From Pseudomonas fluorescens NCIMB 11764 (lineage in GTDB: Bacteria; Pseudomonadota; Gammaproteobacteria; Pseudomonadales; Pseudomonadaceae), in contig NZ_CP010945.1 in the NCBI RefSeq assembly GCF_000293885.2, positions 1,322,001-1,386,000 on the forward strand: a stretch of 64,000 nt of DNA, in the 5' to 3' direction. The stretch's first letter is position 1, and each line of letters opens with the position of its first letter. The notes beneath the pieces are model-generated. The model was not told the origin of the DNA. It saw only the letters and a list, made by a program, of their open reading frames with translations, and did no database searches. Both the position numbers and the translations under genes were made by a program. This document shows, one piece after another, positions 53,008 through 62,193 of the stretch.

Positions 53008-53748
53008 TTAAACCAACCCGCCATTGACCCGCAGGATTTGCCCGTTGACCCAAGCCGCATCCGGCCCGACGAGGAAGGACACAACGCGGGAGATGTCTTC
53101 CGGCTGAGCCAGGCGTTCCAGCGGCGGCATCCTGGCGAAGGTTTGAATGTGTTCTTCGCTCTTGCCGTGCAGGAACAGATCGGTCGCCACCGGGCCCGGG
53201 GCGACGGCATTGACGGTGATGTGGCGACCGCGCATTTCCTTGGCGAACACCTGAGTCAGGGATTCCACCGCCGCTTTGCTGGCGATGTACACGGCGTAGC
53301 CCGGCAGGTTCATGCCGACGGTACTGCTGGAAAAATTGACGATCCGTCCGCCGCTGTTCAGGCGAGTGGCCGCTTCACGCAACGTGTTGAACGTGCCGCG
53401 AGCGTGAATGTTGAAGTTCTGGTCGAACAGTTCGTCCGTGTGTTGCGCCAGCGGCATCACTTTGAAAATGCCGGCGTTGTTGATCAACACATCGACTTTG
53501 CCCAGCTGCGATTCGGTTTCATCGAACATCCGGCGCACGTCGTCGGCATTGGCCACGTCAGCCTTGATCGCTATGGCTTGATGGCCGGCCTGACGCAACT
53601 CCACGACCAGTCCGGAGGCTTCGGCGGCGCTGCTGGCGTAGTTGATGGCGACGGCGAACCCCTCGCTGGCCAGTTGTCTGGCGATGACGGCGCCGATGCC
53701 GCGAGAGGCACCGGTCACGATGGCCACTTTCGAAGTTTGAGTAGTCAT
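53008..53748 (-). CDS. Short-chain dehydrogenase/reductase
   Basis: A 246-residue classical SDR. Cofactor motif TGASRGIG (about 13-20), NNAG (about 89-92), and the catalytic Ser-Tyr-Lys as VNFSSSTVGMNLPGYAVYIASKAA. The residues after the glycine motif (INYASSAAEA) favour NADP. Length is normal. It is divergent from the LysR gene, which probably controls it. The substrate is unknown; the sequence is closest to glucose/3-oxoacyl-type SDRs. Confidence 0.88.
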   Translation of the reverse strand: MTTQTSKVAIVTGASRGIGAVIARQLASEGFAVAINYASSAAEASGLVVELRQAGHQAIAIKADVANADDVRRMFDETESQLGKVDVLINNAGIFKVMPLAQHTDELFDQNFNIHARGTFNTLREAATRLNSGGRIVNFSSSTVGMNLPGYAVYIASKAAVESLTQVFAKEMRGRHITVNAVAPGPVATDLFLHGKSEEHIQTFARMPPLERLAQPEDISRVVSFLVGPDAAWVNGQILRVNGGLV

Positions 53749-53878
53749 GGCGGTTAATCCTTTGGGGGTGTTGGTGGGGGGGGAAAGCCAGATTCACATG
53801 TTTACTCAGGCCGATAAATGCACGAGAGTTGCCTTGACTGTTCAATAATCGCCAACAATCGAAGCTCCGGAGCTCAGC

Positions 53879-54769
53879 GTGGATCAAGTCAAGGCAATGA
53901 AGGTTTTCGTGCGGATCTACGAGCGCAGCAGCTTCACCCTGGCCGCCGAAGACCTGAATCTGCCGCGGGCAACCCTGACCCACACGCTGAATCAGTTCGA
54001 AGCCTGGCTCGGTACGCGTTTGCTGGAGCGCAGCACACGTAAAGTGCGTCCGACGCTGGACGGCGAGGCTTACTACCTGCGTTGTGTGCAGTTGCTGGCA
54101 GAGCTGGAAGAAGCCGAGCTGGCCTTTCGCAGCGTGGCGCCGAAGGGGCGATTGCGCGTGGATTTGCATGGCACCTTGGCCAAGCACTTCGTGATCCCTG
54201 CGTTGCCGCAGTTCATGGCCCGTTACCCGGATATCGAACTCTCCATCAGCGAGGCCGACCGCTTTGTCGACCTGATTGCCGAAGGCGTCGACTGCGTACT
54301 GCGCGCCGGCACCCTCGGCGACTCGGCGCTGATCGGCAAGCGTGTCGCCAACCTGCGGCAGATCACCTGCGCCAGTCCTGCATATCTGCGCAAATACGGC
54401 GAACCGAGAACCCTCGAAGACCTGAAACACCATCGCGCGGTGAACTACGTCTCGCGCACCACGGCCAAGTTGTTTCCATTCGAGTTCATGGTTGATGGCG
54501 AGCTGAAGGAAGTGGCCATCGACGGCGCGATTTCAGTATTCGGCGCGGAAATCTATGCCGCGTCGGCCATCGCCGGACTGGGCTTGATCCAGTGCCCGCA
54601 TTACCGAATGGCAACGCTGATTGCTCAGGGGCTGGTGCAGGAAATCCTCATCGACACCCCTCCGCCGCCGATGCCGGTTTCAGTGCTGTATCCGCACAAC
54701 CGACACCTGTCGCCACGGGTTCGGGTGTTTGTGGATTGGTTGGGGGAGGTGTTTGCGGGGGCCGTTTGA
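53879..54769 (+). CDS. LysR family transcriptional regulator
   Basis: A 296-residue LysR protein. Helix-turn-helix at about 20-45 (SFTLAAEDLNLPRATLTHTLNQFEAWLGTRLLERS), then the substrate-binding domain (about 90-290). It starts with GTG, with CGGAG upstream. It belongs to the group that sits divergent to SDR or aldo-keto genes in Pseudomonas (CrgA/DmlR-like). The 130-bp divergent region with the SDR gene is the likely operator. Confidence 0.9.
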   Translation: MDQVKAMKVFVRIYERSSFTLAAEDLNLPRATLTHTLNQFEAWLGTRLLERSTRKVRPTLDGEAYYLRCVQLLAELEEAELAFRSVAPKGRLRVDLHGTLAKHFVIPALPQFMARYPDIELSISEADRFVDLIAEGVDCVLRAGTLGDSALIGKRVANLRQITCASPAYLRKYGEPRTLEDLKHHRAVNYVSRTTAKLFPFEFMVDGELKEVAIDGAISVFGAEIYAASAIAGLGLIQCPHYRMATLIAQGLVQEILIDTPPPPMPVSVLYPHNRHLSPRVRVFVDWLGEVFAGAV

Positions 54770-54932
54770 ACGAAGGCTGCGATCCTGGCGATGGTTGTAC
54801 CGCCGAAGATGAATAATGTGAAACGTTTCAGCATTTCCTCGAGTCGGAGGTTTATCGACGTTTGTCTGGGCGTATGCTGGGCAACTTGCGAAGCAGTCGA
54901 TGCCAACTTCAAGACAGACAAGAGAGGATTCG

Positions 54933-55970
54933 ATGACCTACACCGCTGCCGAAAACCGCTACGACTCCATTCCTTACCGCCGCGTCGGCCGCAGCGGTCT
55001 GGTGCTGCCGGCGTTGTCCCTGGGCCTGTGGCACAACTTCGGCGACAGCACGCCGATCGACACCCAGCGTTCGTTGCTGCGCACGGCGTTCGATCTGGGG
55101 ATCAACCACTTCGACCTGGCCAACAATTACGGCCCGCCGTACGGCAGCGCCGAGATCAATTTCGGCCGTTTGCTGCGCGAAGACTTCAAGCAGTATCGCG
55201 ACGAGCTGATCATTTCCAGCAAGGCCGGTTGGGACATGTGGCCCGGTCCTTACGGGCAGGGCGGCGGTTCGCGCAAATACGTGCTGGCCAGTCTTGATCA
55301 GAGCCTGCAGCGCCTGGGCCTGGATTATGTGGATATTTTCTATTCCCACCGTTTCGATCCGGATACTCCGCTGGAGGAAACTGCCAGCGCATTGGCTACG
55401 GCGGTGCAGCAGGGCAAGGCGCTGTACATCGGCATCTCGTCGTATTCCGGGGTGAAAACCCGTGAGATGGCGGCGCTGTTGAAAGAGTGGAAAGTGCCGT
55501 TGCTGATTCACCAGCCGGCCTACAACCTGCTCAATCGCTGGGTGGAAAAGGACCTGCTGGAGGTCACCGACGAACTGGGCACCGGCGTGATTGCCTTCAC
55601 ACCGTTGGCGCAGGGCCTGTTGACCGACAAGTACCTCAATGGCATTCCGAAGGACGCGCGGGTCAATCGTCCGGGCGGTGGTTCTTTGCAGTCCTCGCAT
55701 CTGTCGGAGGCCAACATCGCCCATGTGCGTGGGCTCAACGAAATCGCCAAGCGTCGCGGCCAGAGCCTCGCGCAACTGGCGCTGGCGTGGACGCTGCGCG
55801 ATCCGCGGGTGACCTCGGCGCTGATTGGTGCGAGCCGGCCGGAGCAGATCATCGAGAACGTCGGGGCCTTGAAGAATTTGAGCTTCACTGTGGAGGAGTT
55901 GGCGGAGATTGACCGGTTTGCCCAGGAGGGCGGGATCAATCTTTGGGAGAAACCTTCGACGGCTGAGTAA
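54933..55970 (+). CDS. gpr: L-glyceraldehyde 3-phosphate reductase, YghZ-type aldo-keto reductase
   Basis: A 345-residue aldo-keto reductase (AKR14 type). The sequence follows E. coli YghZ almost motif by motif: VGRSGLVLPALSLGLWHNFG, FDLGINHFDLANNYGPPYGSAE (with the catalytic Asp and Tyr), YVDIFYSHRFD, LLIHQPAYNLLNRWVEK and IAFTPLAQGLLTDKYLNGIP. It reduces toxic L-glyceraldehyde 3-phosphate and other aldehydes such as methylglyoxal. Start by AGAGAGGA upstream of ATG at 54933. It follows the LysR gene and may be under its control. Confidence 0.9.
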   Translation: MTYTAAENRYDSIPYRRVGRSGLVLPALSLGLWHNFGDSTPIDTQRSLLRTAFDLGINHFDLANNYGPPYGSAEINFGRLLREDFKQYRDELIISSKAGWDMWPGPYGQGGGSRKYVLASLDQSLQRLGLDYVDIFYSHRFDPDTPLEETASALATAVQQGKALYIGISSYSGVKTREMAALLKEWKVPLLIHQPAYNLLNRWVEKDLLEVTDELGTGVIAFTPLAQGLLTDKYLNGIPKDARVNRPGGGSLQSSHLSEANIAHVRGLNEIAKRRGQSLAQLALAWTLRDPRVTSALIGASRPEQIIENVGALKNLSFTVEELAEIDRFAQEGGINLWEKPSTAE

Positions 55971-55975
55971 GGGTT

Positions 55976-56001
55976 TGGCGCCAGAATCTTTGGCGCCTTT
56001 T
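55976..56001 (+). terminator. gpr terminator
   Basis: TGGCGCCA (55976-55983) and TGGCGCC (55991-55997) form the stem, followed by four T residues. Confidence 0.75.
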
Positions 56002-56010
56002 AGACCGCTA

Positions 56011-56100
56011 TCGCGAGCAGGCTCGCTCCCACAGTGGTTGGGGGTTGACCACAAAATGTGTGGCCGGCCGATCACTCTGTGGGAGCGAGCCTGCTCGCGA
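56011..56100. repeat. REPIN (TCGCGAGCAGGCTCGCTCCCACAG family)
   Basis: TCGCGAGCAGGCTCGCTCCC on the left and GGGAGCGAGCCTGCTCGCGA on the right, between the convergent gpr and tauD. Confidence 0.9.
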
Positions 56101-56133
56101 TGGGGCCAGTACAGTCAATGGAAAAATCAGGAT

Positions 56134-56976
56134 TTACCTGAAAAACGGCACATCCCCCAACACCGTCGCCCGCTGCATCACCCGCCGCGCCGGTCGGTAA
56201 TCATCCACCGCGTAATGCTGCGTCACGCGGTTATCCCAGAACGCTACGTCGTCCTTCTGCCAGCGCCAGCGAATGGTGAACTCCGGCCGCGTGGCATGGG
56301 CGAACAGAAATTTCAGAATCACCTCGCTCTCGGTTTCCGACAGCTCATTGATCTTCGAGGTGAAGCCTTCATTGACGAACAATGACCGGCGCCCGCTCAC
56401 CGGGTGTGTGCGGATCACCGGGTGCGACAGCGGCGGATTCCTGCGGCGTGCTTCTTCCCACTGAGCCAGCGCCTCAGGCGTATTGCCATAGCGTTCCAGC
56501 GGAAACGAACGGGTGAAATCGTGAGTCGCGGTCAGCCCTTCAAGCAAACTCTTCATCGGCGCTGACAACGCTTCATAAGCCGCAATGCCGCTGGCCCACA
56601 ACGTGTCGCCACCAAACTCCGGCAGCAATTTCGCGCTGAGCACCGCACCCATCGCCGGGGTCGGCAGGAAGGTCACGTCGGTGTGCCAGATCGCGTTGTC
56701 GCGCACGTCGGTGACGGCCGTGTCGAGGATCAGCACTTCCGGTTGTTCCGGTACATTCGGGTAGATCGGATGAATATGCAGGTCGCCGAAATGGGCGGCG
56801 AACCGTGCCTGTTGCTGCGGCGTGATCGGCTGGTCGCGGAAGAACAGCACCTGATGCTGGAGCAGCGCCTGCTCGATGGCATCGCGCTGTTCCAGGGTCA
56901 GCGGCTGACTGATGTCGATGCCGCTGATTTGCGCGCCGAGCGCGTAGCTGAGAGAGACGATTGTCAGGTGGCTCAT
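56134..56976 (-). CDS. tauD: Taurine dioxygenase
   Basis: A 280-residue Fe(II)/2-oxoglutarate dioxygenase that converts taurine to sulfite and aminoacetaldehyde. The iron ligands are His-x-Asp in [14 protein letters not shown] and the distal His in [17 protein letters not shown]; the 2OG-binding Arg follows in [11 protein letters not shown]. Length matches E. coli TauD (283). It is the last gene of the taurine set, 54 bp after tauC. Sulfite enters cysteine synthesis. Confidence 0.92.
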   Translation of the reverse strand: MSHLTIVSLSYALGAQISGIDISQPLTLEQRDAIEQALLQHQVLFFRDQPITPQQQARFAAHFGDLHIHPIYPNVPEQPEVLILDTAVTDVRDNAIWHTDVTFLPTPAMGAVLSAKLLPEFGGDTLWASGIAAYEALSAPMKSLLEGLTATHDFTRSFPLERYGNTPEALAQWEEARRRNPPLSHPVIRTHPVSGRRSLFVNEGFTSKINELSETESEVILKFLFAHATRPEFTIRWRWQKDDVAFWDNRVTQHYAVDDYRPARRVMQRATVLGDVPFFR

Positions 56977-57030
56977 GGTGGTTCTCTTAATCCGGGGTGC
57001 CGAACTGTCGGCGTGTTCAATGACAAGTCT

Positions 57031-57864
57031 TTAGTGAGCCTGGCCGTGCCACGGCACCAGTTTGCGTTGCAGAGCACGCAGGCCCATCTCCATGGCAAAG
57101 GCGATCAGCGCAATCACCAGAATCCCCAGTACCACCACATCGGTGACCAGGAATTGCGCGGCCGACTGGACCATGAAGCCCAAACCGCTGGTGGCGGCGA
57201 TCAGCTCGGCGGCGACCAGCGTCGACCAACCCACCCCCAGACCAATACGCACGCCCGTCAAAATGTCCGGCAAGGCACTCGGTAAAATCACATGGCGAAT
57301 CAATTGTGCCCGGGTTGCGCCCAGCGACTGCGCAGCGCGCAATCTGGCCGGGTCGACGGTGCGCACGCCCGTCGCGGTGGCGATGGCGATCGGGGCGAAA
57401 ATCGCCAGGTAGATCAGCAAGACTTTCGACAGCTCGCCAATGCCGCACCAGATGACGATCAGCGGCAAATAGGCCAGCGGTGGAATCGGGCGGTAGAACT
57501 CGATCAGCGGATCGAGAATGCCCCGCGCGATACGGTTGGCACCGATCGCAATGCCGACCGGCACGGCGGTCAGCACGGCAAAGCCGAGGCCCAGACCGAT
57601 GCGGCCGAGGCTCGCGCCCAGGTGCTGCCACAACGTTGAATCCATGTAGCCGGTGGTCACCAGCAGCCAGCCCTTTTGCAGCACGGCAGACGGTGGCGGC
57701 AGAAACAGCGGCTCGATCATTCCGGTAGCAGTCACGGCCCACCAAAGGGCAACCAGCGCGACCAGGGTCAGCACGCTGATCCAGCGCGTGCTCACACTGC
57801 GACGAACAGGAATGACCGTCGAACCCGGTTTCACCGTCACCGCCGGAATTTCATAGCTGCTCAT
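57031..57864 (-). CDS. tauC: Taurine ABC transporter permease
   Basis: About 277 residues from the ATG at 57864, where it overlaps tauB by 4 bp (ATGA); a longer frame upstream runs through tauB and is not real. There are about six hydrophobic helices, and the ATPase-contact loop [39 protein letters not shown] is typical of SsuC/TauC permeases. Confidence 0.93.
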   Translation of the reverse strand: MSSYEIPAVTVKPGSTVIPVRRSVSTRWISVLTLVALVALWWAVTATGMIEPLFLPPPSAVLQKGWLLVTTGYMDSTLWQHLGASLGRIGLGLGFAVLTAVPVGIAIGANRIARGILDPLIEFYRPIPPLAYLPLIVIWCGIGELSKVLLIYLAIFAPIAIATATGVRTVDPARLRAAQSLGATRAQLIRHVILPSALPDILTGVRIGLGVGWSTLVAAELIAATSGLGFMVQSAAQFLVTDVVVLGILVIALIAFAMEMGLRALQRKLVPWHGQAH

Positions 57865-58655
57865 GCGCGCTCCTGCCGCGTGGCGGCGCTGCGTTGGGAG
57901 AAGACTTTGGCGAGTACGTGTTCGCGGGTTTCGATAAAGCGCCGGTCGGATTTGATCGCCCGTGCGGATTCGCCAGCGGCATAACGCTGACCAAAATCCA
58001 GGCTCAGTCGCTCGACGATTTGCCCGGGGTTTGGCGCCAGCAGAATCAGGTCCGTGGCGAGAAACACCGCTTCTTCGATGTCGTGGGTAATCAGGAAAAC
58101 GGGTTTGGCTGTGCGTTTCCACACCTGCAACAGCAGCTCCTGCATCTGTTCGCGGGTGAAGGCGTCGAGGGCGCCGAAGGGTTCGTCCATCAGCAGCACG
58201 CGAGGATCGGCGGCGAGCGCACGGGCCAGGCCGACACGCTGTTTCTGGCCACCCGATAATTGCCAGATGCGGCGATGTTCGAAACCGGAAAGGTCCACCA
58301 GCGCGAGCATTTCCCGAGCGCGGCTTTCACGTTTGTCGCGGGAAACACCCGCCAGTTCCAGACCGAAACCGACGTTGGCCAGCACGTCCTGCCAAGGCAG
58401 CAGCGCGTCGTCCTGGAACACCACGCCACGTTCTGCGCTCGGGCCTTTGACCGGCACACCATCAAGGGTGATGCGCCCGGCGCTGGGTTCGACGAAACCG
58501 GCAATCAGGTTCAACAGCGAAGTCTTGCCACTGCCGGAAGGGCCGAGGGCCACCAGCAATTGCTGGGGGCCAAGGCTCAAGGAAATATCCGCCAGCACCG
58601 GTTCCGGGCTGCCAGGGTACTGTGCGCTGATGCGCTCCAGCTGTAGCAAAGCCAT
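57861..58655 (-). CDS. tauB: Taurine ABC transporter ATPase
   Basis: A 264-residue ATPase. Walker [11 protein letters not shown]-loop in [11 protein letters not shown], signature LSGGQKQR, Walker [13 protein letters not shown], switch His ITHDIEEA. The C-terminal part ([33 protein letters not shown]) is TauB-like. It lies 16 bp behind tauA. Confidence 0.93.
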   Translation of the reverse strand: MALLQLERISAQYPGSPEPVLADISLSLGPQQLLVALGPSGSGKTSLLNLIAGFVEPSAGRITLDGVPVKGPSAERGVVFQDDALLPWQDVLANVGFGLELAGVSRDKRESRAREMLALVDLSGFEHRRIWQLSGGQKQRVGLARALAADPRVLLMDEPFGALDAFTREQMQELLLQVWKRTAKPVFLITHDIEEAVFLATDLILLAPNPGQIVERLSLDFGQRYAAGESARAIKSDRRFIETREHVLAKVFSQRSAATRQERA

Positions 58656-58671
58656 CGCGATTCACTCCCGA

Positions 58672-59649
58672 TCAGTTGGTGATGAACTTGGCGCTGACGT
58701 ACGGCGCGTAGTCCGGCAGTACGGCCTCGACTTTGCCTTGTTCCTTGAGGAACACGGCGGTGTCGGTGATGGCTTTGGTGGTCGGCGCACCGAGGGTGAT
58801 CACCTGATCAGCCGCCAGCGGATAGACGTTGCCTTGCAGCAACAGCGGAATGTCGCTGGCCTTGGCGCCGGACAGCTTCACCAGTTTGTCGACGTTGGAC
58901 TGATTGGCGAGCCAGGCTTGCGGATCCTTGCGGTAATCGGCGTAGGCGTCGAGGGTGACTTTAGCGAACGCGGTGACGATTTCCGGGTGCTTCTGGGCGA
59001 AGTCTTTACGCACGATCCATGCATCGAAAGTCGGTGCGCCGAACTTGGCCAGTTCGCCGGAGGTGATCAGTACTTTGCCGTTTTCCTTGGCTACACCGAG
59101 CGCCGGATCCCAAACGTAAGTGGCGTCGATGTCACCGCGTTTCCACGCCGCAATGATCGCCGGCGGCGCGAGGTTGAGCACCGTGACTTTCGACGGGTCA
59201 ATGTTCCAGTGCTTCAACGCGGCCAGCAGGCTGTAGTGACCGGTGGAAACGAACGGCACGGCAATTTTCTTGCCGATCAGGTCTTGCGGCGTCTTGATCC
59301 CGGACCCGTCGCGGGCGACCAGGGCTTCCGCGGCGCCGATTTGCGTGGCAATCAGAAAGGTTTCTACGGGAACTTTACGAGTGATCGCAGCCGTCAGGGG
59401 GCTGGAGCCGAGGTAACCGATCTGCACATCACCGGACGCGATGGCGGCGATGATGTCGGCGCCGTTGTCGAATTTGCGCCAGTCGATTTCGGCGTTGGTG
59501 GCTTTTTCGTACGCGCCGTCGGCCTGGGCGACTTTCGCCGGGTCTACGGTGGTCTGGTAAGCGACGGTCACGTCAGCCGCCTGGGCAAAGAAACTCGCGG
59601 CCGCCAAAGACGCGGCTGCCAGGAGGCGAATAGGGGAATTCAGTTTCAT
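58672..59649 (-). CDS. tauA: Taurine-binding periplasmic protein
   Basis: A 325-residue binding protein. Signal peptide about 1-24 (LLAAASLAAASFFAQA-AD). The mature N terminus VTVAYQTTVDPAKVAQADG, GDVQIGYLGSSPLTAAITR and VAAWKRGD-like IIAAWKRGDIDATYVWDPAL are TauA signatures. It leads tauABCD and has an AT-rich upstream block similar to that of the sfnB unit. Expected to be made only when sulfate and cysteine are short. Confidence 0.93.
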   Translation of the reverse strand: MKLNSPIRLLAAASLAAASFFAQAADVTVAYQTTVDPAKVAQADGAYEKATNAEIDWRKFDNGADIIAAIASGDVQIGYLGSSPLTAAITRKVPVETFLIATQIGAAEALVARDGSGIKTPQDLIGKKIAVPFVSTGHYSLLAALKHWNIDPSKVTVLNLAPPAIIAAWKRGDIDATYVWDPALGVAKENGKVLITSGELAKFGAPTFDAWIVRKDFAQKHPEIVTAFAKVTLDAYADYRKDPQAWLANQSNVDKLVKLSGAKASDIPLLLQGNVYPLAADQVITLGAPTTKAITDTAVFLKEQGKVEAVLPDYAPYVSAKFITN

Positions 59650-59695
59650 TGGGAAGCTCCTTTTCAGACGAACCGAGAGTCGGCGTGAAAACGAG

Positions 59696-59745
59696 ACTAA
59701 ATGATATAAGAATACGAAAATAAATAACTTTTTAGAATGAGCTTA
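59696..59745 (-). promoter_or_regulatory. AT-rich control block of tauABCD
   Basis: On the plus strand ATATAAGAATACGAAAATAA and TAACTTTTTAGAATGAG lie 47-97 bp before the tauA start. The part AAAATAAATAACTTTTTAG is shared with the block before the sfnB unit, suggesting a common CysB- or Cbl-like activator. Confidence 0.5.
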
Positions 59746-59787
59746 TGAGCGGAAAATTCTAAGAGAGAGTCGTTGTCGACCGCTTTC

Positions 59788-59919
59788 GTGGCGAGGGAGC
59801 TTGCTCCCGCTGGAGGCCGAAGGACTCCCGATCCAGACAATCGCATTCTGGAAGATAAAACAGGGTTGTCTGGTTGTGCGGCTGCTGTGCAGCCAAGCGG
59901 GAGCAAGCTCCCTCGCCAC
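59788..59919. repeat. REPIN (GTGGCGAGG family)
   Basis: GTGGCGAGGGAGCTTGCTCC on the left and GGGAGCAAGCTCCCTCGCCAC on the right, between gshA and tauA. Confidence 0.9.
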
Positions 59920-59953
59920 AATGATTTGCAGTGACTGAGGGAGCGAGTGAAGG

Positions 59954-61537
59954 TTAGTTGCTGATTGCCAGAATGCTCGCCTGATACGAACCGACAAACA
60001 CATCGAAATCGCCGACTTCGTTCTGTTCCAGCTCTACTTGCTCAGCCAGCGAGGTACGTGCACGGTCTTCAAATTTCGCCTGGTCTTCGCCTGAAAGCGG
60101 CTCGCTGCGGAAAAATTCCGCGTGGGCCTCGCTCTGACGCAGGGAGAACTGGCTGAAGCTTTCCTTGTGCTCGGCCATCGCCGCCAGCACCTGGGCCGAT
60201 GGCGTCAGGGACGGGTCCTTGACCTTGGCCAGTTGCGCATCCAGCGCCTTGCTGTGCGCATCGCCGCCATGGCTCTGATCCAATAATGCCGCCAGTGGTG
60301 CAATTTTCTCTAACAGATCGCCAGCCCACTCTTTCAGGTCAACCGGTTGACCGTCGCGCTGCAGTTGCAGGCCCGGACGGCGACCTTCCTTGACCACGCT
60401 GAGGAAGTTCGAGGTGGCGTTGCCGCATGAAGTATTGGTCAGCAGCGGGCTGTCGTTCAGCGCGCAATACAGCAGGAACGCATCGAGGAAGCGCGATTCG
60501 GTGAGGTCGATGCCCATTGGCAGGAACGGGTTGATGTCCAGGCAACGGACTTCAACGTACTGGATGCCACGGGCCACCAGCGCCTGGATCGGTCGTTCGC
60601 CGGTGTAGGTCACGCGTTTCGGGCGGATGTTGGAGTAGTACTCGTTTTCGATCTGCAGGATGTTGGTGTTGAGCTGAACCCACTCACCGTCCTGATGGGT
60701 ACCGATTTCAACGTACGGTGGGTACGGCGTAGCCACCGCTTTGCGCAGGCTGTCGGTGTAGCTCGTCAGATCGTTGTAGCAGGGCGTCAGACCGGCCTGG
60801 GCGTTGCTCTGGTAACCCAGGTCGCTCATGCGCAGGCTGGTGGCATACGGCAGGTACAAAGTGTCCGGGTCCAGTTGCTCCAACTGGTGCGAGCGACCGC
60901 GCAGGAAACCGGCGTCCAGCGCTGGAGAGGCACCGAACAGGTACATCAGCAGCCAGCTGTAGCGACGGAAGTTGCGGATCAGGGCAATGTAGGCCGACGA
61001 CTGATAGTCGCGGTCAGTGCCGACAAAGCCTTCGGCTTCTTTGAGCAGCGGCCAGAGTTTTTCCGGCAGGGAAAAGTTGTAGTGAATCCCGGCGATGCAC
61101 TGCATGGTCTTGCCGTAGCGAAGGGCCAGGCCCTTGCGGTAGACATACTTGAGCTTGCCGATGTTGGACGTGCCGTAATAGGCGATCGGGATATCTTCCT
61201 CGGCCGGCAACGGGCACGGCATCGACGGACTCCACAGGTACTCGTTGCCGAGCTTGCTGTAGGCAAAACGGTGAATCTTGTCCAGGCTCGCCAGGGTGTC
61301 GGCCGGGTCGGGCAGGGCGGGGGTGATGAACTCCAGCAGTGACTCGGAATAGTCAGTGGTGATTTGTTCGTTGGTCAGCGCGGAACCCAATTCTTCCGGG
61401 TGCGGCGTTTGCGCCAGGCGACCTTCGCCGGTCACGCGCAGGCATTCACGTTCGATGCCGTGAAGGCACTGTTCGAGCAGAGAGAGGTTAGCGCGCTCGC
61501 CGAGCAGAGCCAGGCGGCGGTTGAGAAGTTCGCTCAA
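59954..61537 (-). CDS. gshA: Glutamate-cysteine ligase
   Basis: About 527 residues. It makes gamma-glutamylcysteine, the first step of glutathione synthesis. Family motifs: GIERECLRV near the N terminus, [33 protein letters not shown], and [17 protein letters not shown] set the start at a TTG (61537, [13 protein letters not shown]), because AAGGA sits 7 bp before it and the P. aeruginosa protein begins at this point with the same length; a GTG at 61552 is in frame but has no ribosome site. Neighbouring tau genes supply sulfur for cysteine. Confidence 0.92.
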   Translation of the reverse strand: MSELLNRRLALLGERANLSLLEQCLHGIERECLRVTGEGRLAQTPHPEELGSALTNEQITTDYSESLLEFITPALPDPADTLASLDKIHRFAYSKLGNEYLWSPSMPCPLPAEEDIPIAYYGTSNIGKLKYVYRKGLALRYGKTMQCIAGIHYNFSLPEKLWPLLKEAEGFVGTDRDYQSSAYIALIRNFRRYSWLLMYLFGASPALDAGFLRGRSHQLEQLDPDTLYLPYATSLRMSDLGYQSNAQAGLTPCYNDLTSYTDSLRKAVATPYPPYVEIGTHQDGEWVQLNTNILQIENEYYSNIRPKRVTYTGERPIQALVARGIQYVEVRCLDINPFLPMGIDLTESRFLDAFLLYCALNDSPLLTNTSCGNATSNFLSVVKEGRRPGLQLQRDGQPVDLKEWAGDLLEKIAPLAALLDQSHGGDAHSKALDAQLAKVKDPSLTPSAQVLAAMAEHKESFSQFSLRQSEAHAEFFRSEPLSGEDQAKFEDRARTSLAEQVELEQNEVGDFDVFVGSYQASILAISN

Positions 61538-61676
61538 GTTGGATTCCTTCACGCGTCAGTCGCCCCAATATGGGGGTGGGCAAGACGGTCTACAAGGGTG
61601 AAGTTGAAACTGGCGTTTTCGCCTGGTTTTTGAGCCGCTCAGGCCATATGCCGGTCAGTCAGTAACCGCACAATCC

Positions 61677-61768
61677 CTGTGGGAGCGAGTCTGCTCGCGA
61701 TGAGGGAGTGTCAGGCAACATTTTTGTCGGCTGACACACCCTCATCGCGAGCAGGCTCGCTCCCACAG
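61677..61768. repeat. REPIN (CTGTGGGAGCGAG family)
   Basis: CTGTGGGAGCGAGTCTGCTCGCGATGAGGG on the left is mirrored by CCCTCATCGCGAGCAGGCTCGCTCCCACAG on the right, with GTGTCAG and CTGACAC inside, so the symmetry extends nearly to the centre. Confidence 0.9.
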
Positions 61769-61809
61769 GATTCGTTGCGCTGAAATTAACTCAAAATGAT
61801 GGCAATCAT

Positions 61810-62193
61810 CTACAGGACAGCGAACGTGCCTTGTGCTTTTGCGACGAGTTTGTCGCCCTGCATCACGTCGGCTTCGACCACCAGCGTGCGGCGACCCGGA
61901 TGAATCACCCGCGCCGTGCACATCACCTCACCGTCTGCGACGGCGCGGATGTAGTTGATCTTGCACTCGATGGTCGCGCTCTGCTGGTCAAAGCCGTGGG
62001 TGCTGGAACAGGCCAGCCCCATGGCAATGTCCACCAGGCTGAACAGGGCCCCGCCGTGCAGCTTGCCGCCGCGATTGCGCAGTTCTGGTTCCAGCGCCAG
62101 GGCGACTTGCGCCACCCCGGCCTCCAGACTGTGCAAGCGACATCCCAGCAACTTGAAAAAAGCGCTTTCGGTCAGTCCGGCCGGAATGTCCAT
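61810..62193 (-). CDS. PaaI-type hotdog thioesterase
   Basis: A 127-residue single hotdog domain protein. The key segment NRGGKLHGGALFSLVDIAMGLAC (about 40-62) has the HGG and the catalytic acid of PaaI/YbgC-type acyl-CoA thioesterases, followed by ATIECKINYIRAVADGEVMCTARVIHPGRRTLVVEADV. The ATG overlaps the stop of tex by one base (TGATG), so it is cotranscribed with tex. The acyl-CoA substrate is unknown. Confidence 0.88.
   Translation of the reverse strand: MDIPAGLTESAFFKLLGCRLHSLEAGVAQVALALEPELRNRGGKLHGGALFSLVDIAMGLACSSTHGFDQQSATIECKINYIRAVADGEVMCTARVIHPGRRTLVVEADVMQGDKLVAKAQGTFAVL

Noticed and set aside
57865..58122. Upstream extension of tauC
   Set aside because: This part lies inside tauB in another frame. 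The ATG at 57864 with the ATGA overlap and the SsuC/TauC-like start is the real beginning.
61538..61552. GTG at 61552 as the gshA start
   Set aside because: AAGGA lies between this GTG and the TTG at 61537 at the ideal distance for the latter, and the family begins there.
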